Positions 1 to 7,134 are shown, counted from the first letter of the stretch. The stretch is DNA of 64,000 nt from Streptomyces marispadix (GCF_022524345.1 NZ_JAKWJU010000002.1:434001-498000), one strand, 5' to 3'. Numbers and translations are program-made. The notes: generated by a model not told the origin, from the letters alone.

Positions 1-269
1 TAGGTGATGCGCAGCCGTCCCAGCGGCACCGGTTCCGCCTCTGTGACGGCGGCGCAGGCCCGTCGTACCTCGTCGGGGTCGGGCTCGGGCAGGCCCAGGC
101 CGCGGGCGGACGTGGCGAGGCGTTCGATGTGCCGTGTGAGGGCGAACGGCGTGCCGTCCGTGGTCTTCACCGTCTCGAACACCCCGTCTCCGACCGTCAG
201 TCCGTGGTCCAGAACGGAGACGCGTGCGTCGTCGACGTCCCGGAGTCCGCCGTCGAGCCAGATCCTCAC
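1..269 (-). CDS. pabC: Aminodeoxychorismate lyase (class IV aminotransferase), N-terminal part
   Basis: Only the first 89 codons lie in the window; the gene runs off the left edge. The product starts MRIWLDGGLRDVDDARVS and continues with DHGLTVGDGVFETVK, the N-terminal signature of PLP fold-type IV enzymes. These release pyruvate from 4-amino-4-deoxychorismate to give p-aminobenzoate for folate synthesis. The GTG start at 269-267 overlaps the stop of the upstream pabB in the four bases GTGA, so the pair is probably translationally coupled. A branched-chain or D-amino-acid aminotransferase of the same fold is possible from sequence alone, but the pabB neighbour argues for pabC. The catalytic lysine region is outside the window. 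Confidence 0.85.
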   Translation of the reverse strand, partial: MRIWLDGGLRDVDDARVSVLDHGLTVGDGVFETVKTTDGTPFALTRHIERLATSARGLGLPEPDPDEVRRACAAVTEAEPVPLGRLRIT

Positions 270-1426
270 AGGGCTCTCCTTCCGCTCGTCGCCGTGGAGT
301 ACGGCACCTCGGGGTCGCGCATGTCCGACGCTACCTTGAGCAGCCCGGACGCCTTGAGTTCCGTCTCCGCCCACTCCGCTTCCGGGTCGGAACCCCAGGT
401 GATCCCCGCGCCCGTGCCGAAACGCAGTACGGCGCCGGAAGTTCCGCGTTCGATCCAGAACGTGCGTATGCCGACCGCCAGCGTGCCGGTGCCCCGGTCG
501 GCGTCGACCCAGCCGATTCCTCCGCAGTACGGGCCGCGCGGAGCGGTCTCCAGGGCGTCGATGATCCGCAGGGCGCTGAGCTTGGGGGCGCCGGTGACCG
601 AGCCCGGTGGGAAGGTGTGCCGCAGCAGCTCGGGCCATCCGGCTCCGGGGGCGAGTTCGCCGCGCACCGTGGAGACGAGATGTACGAGTCCCGGGTGCGG
701 CTCTACCTCGCACAGCGCGGGCACGGTGACCGTTCCGGGGGCGCAGACGCGGCCGAGGTCGTTGCGTACGAGGTCGACGATCATCACGTTCTCGGCGTGG
801 TCCTTCTCCAGCAGGCCGTCGGCCGTGCGGGCCGTCCCCTTGATCGGGCCCGAGGTGACGGTGCTGCCGGAGCGCCGCAGATACAGCTCGGGGGATGCGG
901 TGGCGACCTCGACGCCGTGGGCGGGGAGGCGGACGGCACCGGCGTACGGGGCGGGGTTGCCGCGTGCCAGCAGGGCCGAGAGGCCGGAGATGTCGGAGGC
1001 GGCGGGAGACGCGTCGGGCAGGGGCGCGGTCAGTACGCGGCAGAGGTTGGCCTGGTAGACGTCGCCTGCGGCGATGTGCTCGCGGATGCGCCGTACGCCG
1101 GCGGTGTAGGCGTCGCGGTCCATGGAGCTGGTCCACGCGGCGGGGCCGGGACCGCGCCAGCGGGCGGCGGCGAGCGGTGCCATGGGGATGCTTGGCCTGG
1201 TGTCCGACGTGCCTTTGGCGTCTGCGGGCCCTCGACGGTCCGCTGGGGCTCGTTGGTCTGCCGTCCCGCGTACGTCGCCGAAGCGGGCGCACAGCAGACG
1301 GCCCTCGAAGTCCGCCACCACCGCCCACCAGCCCGCGGACTCCAGCGCCGAGGGGTCGCTCGTGACGTCTCGCAGGTCGGTGGCGATCAGCGAGCCGAAG
1401 CGGGCGAACGGGGCGGGGGCGTACAC
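266..1426 (-). CDS. pabB: Aminodeoxychorismate synthase component I (chorismate-binding enzyme)
   Basis: A 386-residue chorismate-binding protein, expected to aminate chorismate to 4-amino-4-deoxychorismate using ammonia from a glutamine amidotransferase partner (none in the window). The C-terminal half carries the family signatures GPIKGTAR, IVDLVRNDLGRVC, FPPGSVTGAPK and PYCGGIGW. The N-terminal half is short, with a Gly/Ala/Asp/Arg-rich low-complexity linker at about residues 55-80. The GTG start at 1426 is preceded at 7 bp by TAGACT, so the mRNA is probably leaderless. Anthranilate synthase TrpE and isochorismate synthases share the fold. The short length, the SVTGAPK version of the motif and the coupling to a pabC-like gene support PabB. 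Confidence 0.88.
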   Translation of the reverse strand: MYAPAPFARFGSLIATDLRDVTSDPSALESAGWWAVVADFEGRLLCARFGDVRGTADQRAPADRRGPADAKGTSDTRPSIPMAPLAAARWRGPGPAAWTSSMDRDAYTAGVRRIREHIAAGDVYQANLCRVLTAPLPDASPAASDISGLSALLARGNPAPYAGAVRLPAHGVEVATASPELYLRRSGSTVTSGPIKGTARTADGLLEKDHAENVMIVDLVRNDLGRVCAPGTVTVPALCEVEPHPGLVHLVSTVRGELAPGAGWPELLRHTFPPGSVTGAPKLSALRIIDALETAPRGPYCGGIGWVDADRGTGTLAVGIRTFWIERGTSGAVLRFGTGAGITWGSDPEAEWAETELKASGLLKVASDMRDPEVPYSTATSGRRAL

Positions 1427-1433
1427 ATGACCG

Positions 1434-1439
1434 AGTCTA
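1434..1439 (-). promoter_or_regulatory. pabB: -10 element (TAGACT) of a probable leaderless pabB promoter
   Basis: On the minus strand TAGACT is followed by 7 bp and then the GTG start at 1426. This is the distance at which transcription would begin on the start codon itself. No good -35 hexamer is visible upstream. The same TAGACT-7 bp-GTG arrangement occurs before the gene at 20863. Confidence 0.5.
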
Positions 1440-1584
1440 TGTGCGGCCCGTGGGCGTCCACGGGCCGCCTCCGGTGCGGCCCGGGTACGCCTCGGCTACG
1501 GCTTCGGTCCTCGGGGAGGCCGCCTCGCGGCGCCGCGGTGCTGCTCGGCGGGCCGTACGGACGGTCACGCAGGGGAAACAGAAT

Positions 1585-1612
1585 TTGAGCTGGCAGCGTT
1601 ATCCGCTAGAGT
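1585..1612 (+). promoter_or_regulatory. Promoter of the tRNA-Gly/Cys/Val operon
   Basis: TTGAGC at 1585-1590 and TAGAGT at 1607-1612 are separated by 16 bp, a good vegetative sigma-factor promoter. Transcription would start near 1619, about 40 bases before tRNA-Gly. Confidence 0.55.
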
Positions 1613-1656
1613 TCAACTCGTCGCCGGGAAGCGCGAGCAGACCGGGACGACAACCT

Positions 1657-1729
1657 GCGGACGTGGCTCAGTTGGTAGAGCATCACCTTGCCAAGGTGAG
1701 GGTCGCGAGTTCGAATCTCGTCGTCCGCT
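1657..1729 (+). tRNA. tRNA-Gly(GCC)
   Basis: A 73-nt cloverleaf. The acceptor stem GCGGACG/CGTCCGC has discriminator T, and the anticodon loop TTGCCAA gives GCC. The T loop TTCGAAT is present and no CCA is encoded. It is the first of three closely spaced tRNAs that probably form one transcript. Confidence 0.97.
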
Positions 1730-1757
1730 CTGTGTGGGGGTCTCGTGACTCCCGCTC

Positions 1758-1828
1758 GGTGGAGTGGCCGAGAGGCGAGGCAACGGCCTGCAAAGCCGTC
1801 TACACGGGTTCAAATCCCGTCTCCACCT
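1758..1828 (+). tRNA. tRNA-Cys(GCA)
   Basis: A 71-nt cloverleaf. The acceptor stem GGTGGAG/CTCCACC has discriminator T, as expected for cysteine. The anticodon loop CTGCAAA gives GCA and the T loop is TTCAAAT. It lies 28 bases after tRNA-Gly and 4 before tRNA-Val. Confidence 0.97.
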
Positions 1829-1832
1829 CCAA

Positions 1833-1904
1833 GGACGATTAGCTCAGCGGGAGAGCGCTTCCCTGACACGGAAGAGGTCACTGGTTCAATCCCAGTATCG
1901 TCCA
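1833..1904 (+). tRNA. tRNA-Val(GAC), first copy
   Basis: A 72-nt cloverleaf. The acceptor stem GGACGAT/ATCGTCC has discriminator A, and the anticodon loop CTGACAC gives GAC. The body is identical to the second tRNA-Val(GAC) at 5418-5489; only the acceptor-stem bases differ. Confidence 0.97.
1839..1897. repeat. 59-bp direct repeat (tRNA-Val body), copy 1; copy 2 at 5424-5482
   Basis: The stretch from TTAGCTCAG to CCCAGTA is identical in both tRNA-Val genes. The two copies are in direct orientation and bracket the lasso-peptide cluster. They arise simply from the duplicated tRNA genes, but they could support homologous exchange of what lies between. Confidence 0.8.
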
Positions 1905-1909
1905 CGCAG

Positions 1910-1948
1910 GCCAGGGGCCGTTTCCCGAAGTGGGAAGCGGCCCCTGGC
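1910..1948. terminator. Bidirectional hairpin terminator
   Basis: A 17-bp stem (arms 1910-1926 and 1932-1948, one G-T pair) with a 5-nt loop. The arms start GCCAGGGGCCG and end CGGCCCCTGGC. It lies 5 bases after tRNA-Val and 27 bases beyond the stop of the convergent lasso operon, so it can serve both. Confidence 0.8.
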
Positions 1949-1975
1949 GTTTGCCGTGCCACACCAACTGTGCGG

Positions 1976-2419
1976 CTACGAGGCGGAGTCGGGCTCCGGT
2001 GCGGTTGTACGGGCGGGCGGGACCGTGAGCAAGGGGCGGTAGGTGGTGGCCTCTTCGGGTTCGCCGACGCGGTGGCCTTCGGCTTCGACCCAGGCGTGGG
2101 CGGCGAAGGGCGGTGTTCGTACTCCGGTGCGCCAGGTGGGCCACGTACCGCGCATGCGGCACAACAGCGCGGTGGCCAGGGAGCGTTGGAGGCAGAAGCG
2201 GCCGGAGCAGAGTGTGCTGACGGTGGTCACGTCCTCGCGGGCCCGCAGGGCGGTGGCGTAGTCGGCGGGCCGTGCCCCACGTCGTGCGGTGAGCAGGACG
2301 CTGCGGATGCGCTTGGGCGGCAGGCGGGCGAGGAGCAGGGCGGCGGTCACGGCGGCGCGGGCGGCGAGGCGGCGGCCGAACGGGAGGCGGCTCTCGGTGG
2401 TGTCGAGGATTTGGCTCAT
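1976..2419 (-). CDS. Lasso peptide leader peptidase (B2, transglutaminase-like)
   Basis: A 147-residue protein of the lasso-peptide B2 family (transglutaminase-like fold), which cuts the leader off the precursor before ring closure. The conserved catalytic elements are visible: Cys76 in GRFCLQRS and His108 in FAAHAWVEAEG. The third triad residue is probably the acidic residue about a dozen positions later. Its length is normal for a stand-alone B2. Its ATG overlaps the stop of the RRE gene by four bases (ATGA). It is the last gene of the operon and ends just before a strong hairpin shared with the tRNA operon. A generic transglutaminase-like protein is the only alternative, and the neighbours make that unlikely. 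Confidence 0.9.
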   Translation of the reverse strand: MSQILDTTESRLPFGRRLAARAAVTAALLLARLPPKRIRSVLLTARRGARPADYATALRAREDVTTVSTLCSGRFCLQRSLATALLCRMRGTWPTWRTGVRTPPFAAHAWVEAEGHRVGEPEEATTYRPLLTVPPARTTAPEPDSAS

Positions 2420-2676
2420 GCGGGGTCCACCACCAGTCCGGCGCGGGTGAGCTGGGTGAGCAGGGCCGTTACGTCGTCGCAGGCGCGTTGCCGGTCGACG
2501 GGGCGGGTGGCGGCGAGCCTGTCGGCGATCTGCCGGGGTGTGGCGCCGTCGACGAGGGCTTCGACGACGGCGGCGCCGGTGGCGTTGAGTTGCCAGTAGC
2601 GGCCGTCGCGTTCGTCGAGCAGGATCATGCCGTCCTCGGTGGCGGTGCAGGCGACGTCAGGATGCAGGTGCGTCAA
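2416..2676 (-). CDS. Lasso peptide RiPP recognition element (B1, PqqD-like)
   Basis: An 86-residue PqqD-family protein: residues 8-85 form the small winged-helix RRE that binds the precursor leader and delivers it to the B2 protease. The pattern GMILLDERDGRYWQLNATGA followed by a helical DGATPRQIADRLAA segment is typical of lasso B1 proteins. The gene overlaps the 3' end of the cyclase gene by 20 bases and the protease gene by four, so all three are probably co-translated. Split B1/B2 proteins, as here, are the rule in actinobacterial lasso clusters. Confidence 0.9.
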   Translation of the reverse strand: MTHLHPDVACTATEDGMILLDERDGRYWQLNATGAAVVEALVDGATPRQIADRLAATRPVDRQRACDDVTALLTQLTRAGLVVDPA

Positions 2677-4525
2677 CAGGGTGCCCTTCCTTGGGGCGTC
2701 GGGCGGTGAGATGGGCGGGTACGGGGTGGGCGGCCAGGTCGCGCAGCCATCCCTCCGTGGCCAGGGTGTTCTCCAGGGCGGGGGCGCCGCCGGGCTGTAG
2801 GCCGGGGCTGAGGAGCGCCCGTCGCAGCGCCTCCTCGTCGGCGACTCCCGCGGTCACCAGATGTGAGGATGCGGCCCATTCGGCGAGGTGGGGACGGTGC
2901 GCTCTGAGGCCGTGGTGCCAGTCGGGCCCGCAGTGGTCCTTGGTGGTGCGCTCAAGGATGTGCGCGGGGACCAGGCCGTCCATGGCGGCGGCCAGCAGCG
3001 GCTTGTAGGACCAGGGGCTGCCCGCGTCCTCGGGGCGTACGGCCAGGCACGCGTCCATGACGGCGTCGTCGCAGAACGGGCTCTCCACGGGCAGCCCGTC
3101 CGACGCGCCGGCGTCTCTGAGGAGAGCGGCTGCTCGTCCGGCCTCTCTCATGTGGTGGATCCAGGCGTGGCGGCCGAAGTCGGCTGCCAGCGGCCGTACT
3201 TGGGCGGCGGCGGAGCGCAGCAGGGCAGCGAGCCGGTCTGCGGCCTGCCTGCCTGCCCAGGTGGGAAGGGCGGGGAGCGGTCCCCATGTTTCGGGTGCGG
3301 TCCGTGTCGTGGGATCTTCGCGGAGCCGGTCGGCTGCGGCGGTCAGCCAGGCGGGGTAGGTGCCGGGGCCCAGCAGCAGGCGGGCGGCGGCGGCCAGGGG
3401 CCAGCGGCTGTGTGCCTTGTGTCCGGCCGTGTGACGCAGAGCCGTCCGGGGGCTGCGGCGCAGCAGGGCGTGGACGTAGGACGCGGGGGGTGTGACGACA
3501 TGGTCGCCGCCGTGTCCCGAGAGGCGCAGCGCCGCTCCCCGGGTGCGTAGCGCGTGGGCCGTGTGCTGCTGGCGGGCGCGGTCGCGCAGCACGGCCGTGG
3601 GCTCCTCCGCGGGCTCTCGTCGTTCGTTCAACCCGGTGAAGCAGGCGGGGAGTTCGGCGGAGGGGAAGACCAGGGGCTCCACGGCGGGAAGACGCTCCGC
3701 CGCACGACGGGCGTAGTGATGATCCTCGTTGCCCGGTGTGTCCCAGTGCAGGGTCGCGGTGACCAGACGGGCACCGGCCTCGGCTGCCAGGAAGCACAAC
3801 GAGGTGGAGTCCATGCCGCCGGACAGGTCCGCGCCCAGGATCCGACCCGGCCGCGCCCGCACCGCGACCGCCTCGCGCAGAGCCTCGCGCAGGCGCAACG
3901 CCCCTTCTGCGAGGGGCAGTTCGGCAGGCGGCGGCTCCCACCACCAGGCCGTACGGCACGAACCGTCGGGCTCCAGGTGCAGGGCCTGGCCCGGGGTCAC
4001 GGTGTCCACGCCGGGCCACATCGCGGCGTCGGCCAGGGGGTACGGCAGGCAGGGGAACGCGAGGTGGGCGGCGAGCCGGGCGGTGTCCGGTCCCCCGCCG
4101 GTGAGCCATGCCAGGGTGCGTGCCCGGTCCGCGCACACCGTCACCCCCTCCACCACCGCCCGGTGGAGGCGACGCGCCCCGGAGGCGCTACCGCGTACAT
4201 ATCCGCGGCCGTCCAGGGACGCGGCCACGTGGAAGCTTCCCCGCACACCGCGCAGCGCGGCCTCCAGGTCCGCGGCCGTACGCACCCGCTTGAGCCGGGA
4301 TGCGAGGTCGGCGGCGGTCGCCGAGGACGTGCCCAAGACCGCCAGCTTCCGTACGCCGGCGGTGGCCACGACCGTCTCCTCCGCCGCCCAGGAGCCCAGC
4401 AGCCAGGGCCGTCCCGACGGATGAGAAACCCGGCTGACCGCGTGCTGTTGCAACCGTTCCGCCATGCCGGGCGGCAATTCCCGGTCCGGAAGCGCCACGA
4501 ACCAGCCTGCCGACGAACCGCTCAC
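2657..4525 (-). CDS. Lasso peptide macrolactam synthetase (C protein, asparagine-synthetase-like)
   Basis: A 622-residue asparagine-synthetase homologue. The N-terminal third resembles the class II glutaminase fold but begins MSGSSAGW, without the nucleophilic Cys2. The C-terminal domain has the ATP-pyrophosphatase loop LSGGMDSTS at about residues 230-237. In lasso pathways this enzyme adenylates an Asp/Glu side chain of the core and closes the ring on residue 1. It starts with GTG at 4525, 194 bases after the precursor stop, and overlaps the RRE gene. A true asparagine synthetase B would keep Cys2; its absence plus the RRE, B2 and precursor neighbours decide the call. Confidence 0.92.
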   Translation of the reverse strand: MSGSSAGWFVALPDRELPPGMAERLQQHAVSRVSHPSGRPWLLGSWAAEETVVATAGVRKLAVLGTSSATAADLASRLKRVRTAADLEAALRGVRGSFHVAASLDGRGYVRGSASGARRLHRAVVEGVTVCADRARTLAWLTGGGPDTARLAAHLAFPCLPYPLADAAMWPGVDTVTPGQALHLEPDGSCRTAWWWEPPPAELPLAEGALRLREALREAVAVRARPGRILGADLSGGMDSTSLCFLAAEAGARLVTATLHWDTPGNEDHHYARRAAERLPAVEPLVFPSAELPACFTGLNERREPAEEPTAVLRDRARQQHTAHALRTRGAALRLSGHGGDHVVTPPASYVHALLRRSPRTALRHTAGHKAHSRWPLAAAARLLLGPGTYPAWLTAAADRLREDPTTRTAPETWGPLPALPTWAGRQAADRLAALLRSAAAQVRPLAADFGRHAWIHHMREAGRAAALLRDAGASDGLPVESPFCDDAVMDACLAVRPEDAGSPWSYKPLLAAAMDGLVPAHILERTTKDHCGPDWHHGLRAHRPHLAEWAASSHLVTAGVADEEALRRALLSPGLQPGGAPALENTLATEGWLRDLAAHPVPAHLTARRPKEGHPVDAPAS

Positions 4526-4636
4526 CGCACGCTCAACTCCCCCACCACAAGCACGAGTTCGGGCGCCCCTTCGTTCGGCGGCGCGCTTGTACCGCTCAAC
4601 GGACCCCCGAACAACACACCTTGCTCGGAGGGGAAC

Positions 4637-4682
4637 GGGTGCCGATCCGCGCCGGGAGACGATCGGCCGCGCACCGGCACCC
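4637..4682 (-). promoter_or_regulatory. Hairpin between lasso precursor and cyclase genes (possible attenuator)
   Basis: An 8-bp stem (4637-4644 with 4675-4682, GGGTGCCG/CGGCACCC) overlaps a competing 7-bp stem (4641-4647 with 4661-4667, GCCGATC/GATCGGC). Hairpins between precursor and processing genes are common in RiPP operons, where they make precursor mRNA exceed enzyme mRNA. A role here is inferred only from position and symmetry. Confidence 0.4.
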
Positions 4683-4719
4683 GCACATCACTCAACCGCC
4701 TACTGGGGCCACGAGACGC

Positions 4720-4857
4720 TCAGGCCCAGAACAGGACAGGGCCCTCCGGCCAGGTGCCGATCCTGCCCTGGGTGAGGTCGGCGAAGTCACCGGCCTCGAC
4801 CATCAGCGGGGCCTCGTACACCTCGGCAGGCTCGATGTTCAGCGTCTGGCTTTCCAT
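4720..4857 (-). CDS. Lasso peptide precursor (class II)
   Basis: A 45-codon gene with an excellent ribosome site: GGAGG, then 8 bases to ATG at 4857. The leader contains YEAPLMVEAGDFADLTQ. This fits the lasso recognition pattern Y-x2-P-x-L-x3-G-x5-T-x, with Met in place of Leu and Thr29 at position -2 to the cut. The predicted core is residues 31-45, GRIGTWPEGPVLFWA. Gly1 would be joined to Glu8 in an eight-residue ring, leaving a seven-residue tail in which Phe13 and Trp14 could act as steric plugs. My arithmetic gives [M+H]+ near 1667.87 for the unmodified macrolactam. There are no cysteines, so no disulfide. The cyclase, RRE and protease genes follow on the same strand. I do not recognise the core from described lasso peptides. 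Confidence 0.9.
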   Translation of the reverse strand: MESQTLNIEPAEVYEAPLMVEAGDFADLTQGRIGTWPEGPVLFWA

Positions 4858-4882
4858 GGATCAACCTCCGTACATGGAGCGG

Positions 4883-4905
4883 ACTTTCCGCCCCTTACGG
4901 AAAGT
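4883..4905. promoter_or_regulatory. Inverted repeat upstream of the lasso precursor gene
   Basis: Perfect 8-bp arms, ACTTTCCG (4883-4890) and CGGAAAGT (4898-4905), are separated by 7 bp and lie 26-48 bases before the precursor start. It could be a regulator operator or a 5'-UTR hairpin. No regulator gene lies in the cluster, and no confident -35/-10 pair was found here. Confidence 0.45.
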
Positions 4906-5417
4906 AGGACCCACTACGTACGAGGCACCAGGCATACCGGACGAAACCCCACGCACGCGCGATTCCGCCGTGAATAAGTCACACACACCACCCCGCCGAA
5001 TCAGCCGTCAGTGGCTCCATTTCGGGCTTCCTACCTGCGCGAACGCGGGCGCAGGACGAGGTGTCGGACCCGGGGAGCGACCGCAGGAGCGTGGGCCGGG
5101 CGTGCTCCTCCTGGTGGCCGCGTCCACCTTCCACAGCGTCGCCGGAACCGGGAGCATCGGTGACGCAGAGCGTCTGCCCTGTGCGCGGCCTCAGTCCGCG
5201 CCCGACGACGTCCCCCGCAGCGTCTCTCTCGACCGCCGTTCCCCCGCGCTCAACACCCCCGGGCGACCGGGAATCCGGGACCCGGGGACCGGCCTACGGG
5301 TCCGCCGCCGAGTGATCGACTGCGTGAGCGACGTCGCGGACCGGGGCGGACGCCCGCGCTCTCCCGCGGATTTGTCTTGCAGGTCAGGGCGTGACAATAT
5401 CTCTGTCGTTCCAACCC
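4906..5417. other. Intergenic region between lasso operon and second tRNA-Val
   Basis: About 510 bases with no convincing gene on either strand. It should hold the lasso promoter, though none is clear. A possible tRNA promoter lies at its right end (TTGTCT at 5372-5377, 17 bp, CAATAT at 5395-5400). Short open frames here lack ribosome sites and family resemblance. Confidence 0.5.
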
Positions 5418-5489
5418 GCGCGGTTAGCTCAGCGGGAGAGCGCTTCCCTGACACGGAAGAGGTCACTGGTTCAATCCCAGTACCGCGCA
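5418..5489 (+). tRNA. tRNA-Val(GAC), second copy
   Basis: A 72-nt cloverleaf with acceptor stem GCGCGGT/ACCGCGC, discriminator A and anticodon GAC. Everything between the acceptor arms matches tRNA-Val at 1833-1904 exactly. The acceptor stem has diverged by compensating changes, which shows that both genes are under selection. Confidence 0.97.
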
Positions 5490-5495
5490 CATGCG

Positions 5496-5523
5496 AGTGC
5501 CCCGGCCGGACGGCCGGGGCACT
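5496..5523. terminator. Hairpin terminator after tRNA-Val
   Basis: Near-perfect 13-bp arms, AGTGCCCCGGCCG (5496-5508) and its complement (5511-5523), separated by two bases. It starts 6 bases after the tRNA. The zinc-ribbon gene converges on it from the other side. Confidence 0.75.
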
Positions 5524-5630
5524 TCTGTGTGGGGCGCAAGGGGAGCGAGCCGCGATGATGCGGTCGACTTCCCGGCGGGGCAGGACACATGAGCCCGGTG
5601 GGCCCGATGCGGTTCACGGCCCCGCATCGC

Positions 5631-5930
5631 TCACGACGAGAAGAGCATGTGCCCGAAGCCGCGCTTGTGGCCGTGGCCATGGTGACCGTGGTGGCCGTGG
5701 TGTGACGCGCCCCAGGCGGGGGCTGCGGGGTAGGACTGCGGCGCGTGGCCCTGCCCGTAAGGGGCGCCCGGAGGCGGTCCGGCGGGCTGCTGCCACTGGG
5801 ATTCCAGGCGTGTGAGCGCCTCGAGTTCGCCGTAGTCGAGGAAGATCCCCCGGCAGCCGCCGCACTGCTCGATCTGGACACCGTTGCGGTTGAACGTCTG
5901 CATCGGCGCACCGCACTTGGGACACTGCAT
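5631..5930 (-). CDS. TFIIB-type zinc-ribbon protein
   Basis: A 99-residue protein starting MQCPKCGAPMQTFNRNGVQIEQC. The N-terminal domain has two Cys-x2-Cys knuckles (CPKC and CGGC) and the family run GGCRGIFLDYGELEAL. The rest is a Pro/Gly/Gln linker and a His-Gly repeat tail (HHGHHGHHGHGH) that may bind metal. I chose the ATG at 5930 over one 33 bases upstream because AGAGGAAG sits 7 bases before it and homologues begin MQCPKC. It is a widespread small protein of unknown function; metal binding is inferred from the motifs. Confidence 0.85.
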   Translation of the reverse strand: MQCPKCGAPMQTFNRNGVQIEQCGGCRGIFLDYGELEALTRLESQWQQPAGPPPGAPYGQGHAPQSYPAAPAWGASHHGHHGHHGHGHKRGFGHMLFSS

Positions 5931-5970
5931 GGTCGAACTTCCTCTCCACGTCGGTGTTTCCACCGCTCGG

Positions 5971-7134
5971 CTACTGCGGATCCAGACTAAGGCCCGTTTC
6001 GTCCCGTTGTCCGGGGGCGGGGAGGCCCGCGATGCGGTGGCAGGCCTCGGCGCAGGCCGTCTCGGCCTCGTCGAGGGGGCGGCGGGCGCCGTGCGCCTTG
6101 GCCACCGCGAGCGCCGTCGTCTGTACGGTCAGCGCGCGTGCCGCGGCGTCGAGGCTGGGCGGCCAGGTGCCGGGGCCCCCGCTCAGAGAGCGCGCACCGG
6201 GAGTGGTCGCGTCTGCGGCGGATTCGTATGCGTGGAGGAAGCGTTGCCACGACTCCGCGGGCAGCAGGCCCGTCGCGAACCACGCGGCGGGGCGGGCGAG
6301 ATCCCACGCCGGGTCGCCGAGGCCGAGGTCGTCGACGTCGATGAGCTGCCAGGCGCCGCCGTCGGCCGGGTGCCGGACCAACTGGCCCAGGTGGAAGTCT
6401 CCGTGGCACAGGGCGCTCACCGGCGAAGGCCGGTCGGTCGAGTGCTCGTTTCTGCACCAGGCGGGCAGCTTCGCCCAGGCTGCCTCTGCCGCCGTGGCAG
6501 CGGCCGTGAGGGCGGCCGGGGGCGCGGCGGGCGCGTCGCGGCGGGCCAGCGCGGCGCGCATCCGCTTCAGCGCGCGGGCGGCCTTCTGCGGTCCGCGCAT
6601 CTGCGGGACCGTGCGCGGCAGTTCAGCGCCGAGAGCTTCCGTCGATACGGAGTGCAGGCGGGCGAGAAGCGTGCCTGCGGCCTCCCAGGGGGCCGACTCG
6701 GGGGCGTCCGGGTCCACGGGACGGCCGCGTGGCCAGAGGGTCGCGGGCCGCCCGCCGTACAGATGCGGCGGACGCATGTACGGCTCGTCGGCGGCCGTGC
6801 CGCCGGGGGTGAGCGGCGGCAGCAGTATGCCCGCGAGCAGCGGATGGGCGGCGATGCGCAGTCGTACCGTGAGTTCGTCCACGTCGGCCAGGTCGGCCAC
6901 GTCACCCGGATCGTGCGAGCCGCCCGAGTCGGCCCTCTCCCCCAAGTCGCCCTGCGCGACAGGGGGATGGGCCTTGGCCACTACGCCGCCGAGGCCCACG
7001 ACCGTGCCGTCGGGGCGGTCGGCGAGAACGACCGGGTCCGCTTCCGGCCCATGCCCGCCGGAATCCGGCGCGGGCGGTGACGCCTCTCGTGCGAGCGCGC
7101 ACAGCCGGTCGGTGAGTGTGAGCGTCGTCCGCAA
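5971..7134 (-). CDS. Aminoglycoside-phosphotransferase-like kinase (APH family)
   Basis: A 387-residue APH/choline-kinase-fold protein. The catalytic loop CHGDFHLGQL (the HxDxxxxN variant with Gln) and the metal-binding LIDVDDLGLGDPAWDLA segment (DLG/DPxxDLA) are clear. The N-terminal half is Ala/Pro-rich and divergent. The start is TTG at 7134, supported by GGGAGG just upstream. The substrate cannot be told: this family includes antibiotic, maltose and small-metabolite kinases, and no resistance or biosynthetic neighbour points to one. Confidence 0.82.
   Translation of the reverse strand: MRTTLTLTDRLCALAREASPPAPDSGGHGPEADPVVLADRPDGTVVGLGGVVAKAHPPVAQGDLGERADSGGSHDPGDVADLADVDELTVRLRIAAHPLLAGILLPPLTPGGTAADEPYMRPPHLYGGRPATLWPRGRPVDPDAPESAPWEAAGTLLARLHSVSTEALGAELPRTVPQMRGPQKAARALKRMRAALARRDAPAAPPAALTAAATAAEAAWAKLPAWCRNEHSTDRPSPVSALCHGDFHLGQLVRHPADGGAWQLIDVDDLGLGDPAWDLARPAAWFATGLLPAESWQRFLHAYESAADATTPGARSLSGGPGTWPPSLDAAARALTVQTTALAVAKAHGARRPLDEAETACAEACHRIAGLPAPGQRDETGLSLDPQ

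Noticed and set aside
1613..1813. Minus-strand open frame with GRRDSNSRPSPWQG across tRNA-Gly
   Set aside because: It is the antisense of the tRNA genes. Such translations are frequent false proteins in databases; the plus-strand tRNAs explain the sequence.
1657..5489. Integrated element (AICE or phage) in the tRNA-Val gene
   Set aside because: No integrase, excisionase or replication gene, and the repeats are full tRNA bodies with diverged acceptor stems, not a short att core.
5191..5490. Minus-strand open frame MRGTGIEPVTSSVSGKRSPAEL
   Set aside because: It is antisense to tRNA-Val(GAC) at 5418-5489, a well-known spurious protein, with no ribosome site.
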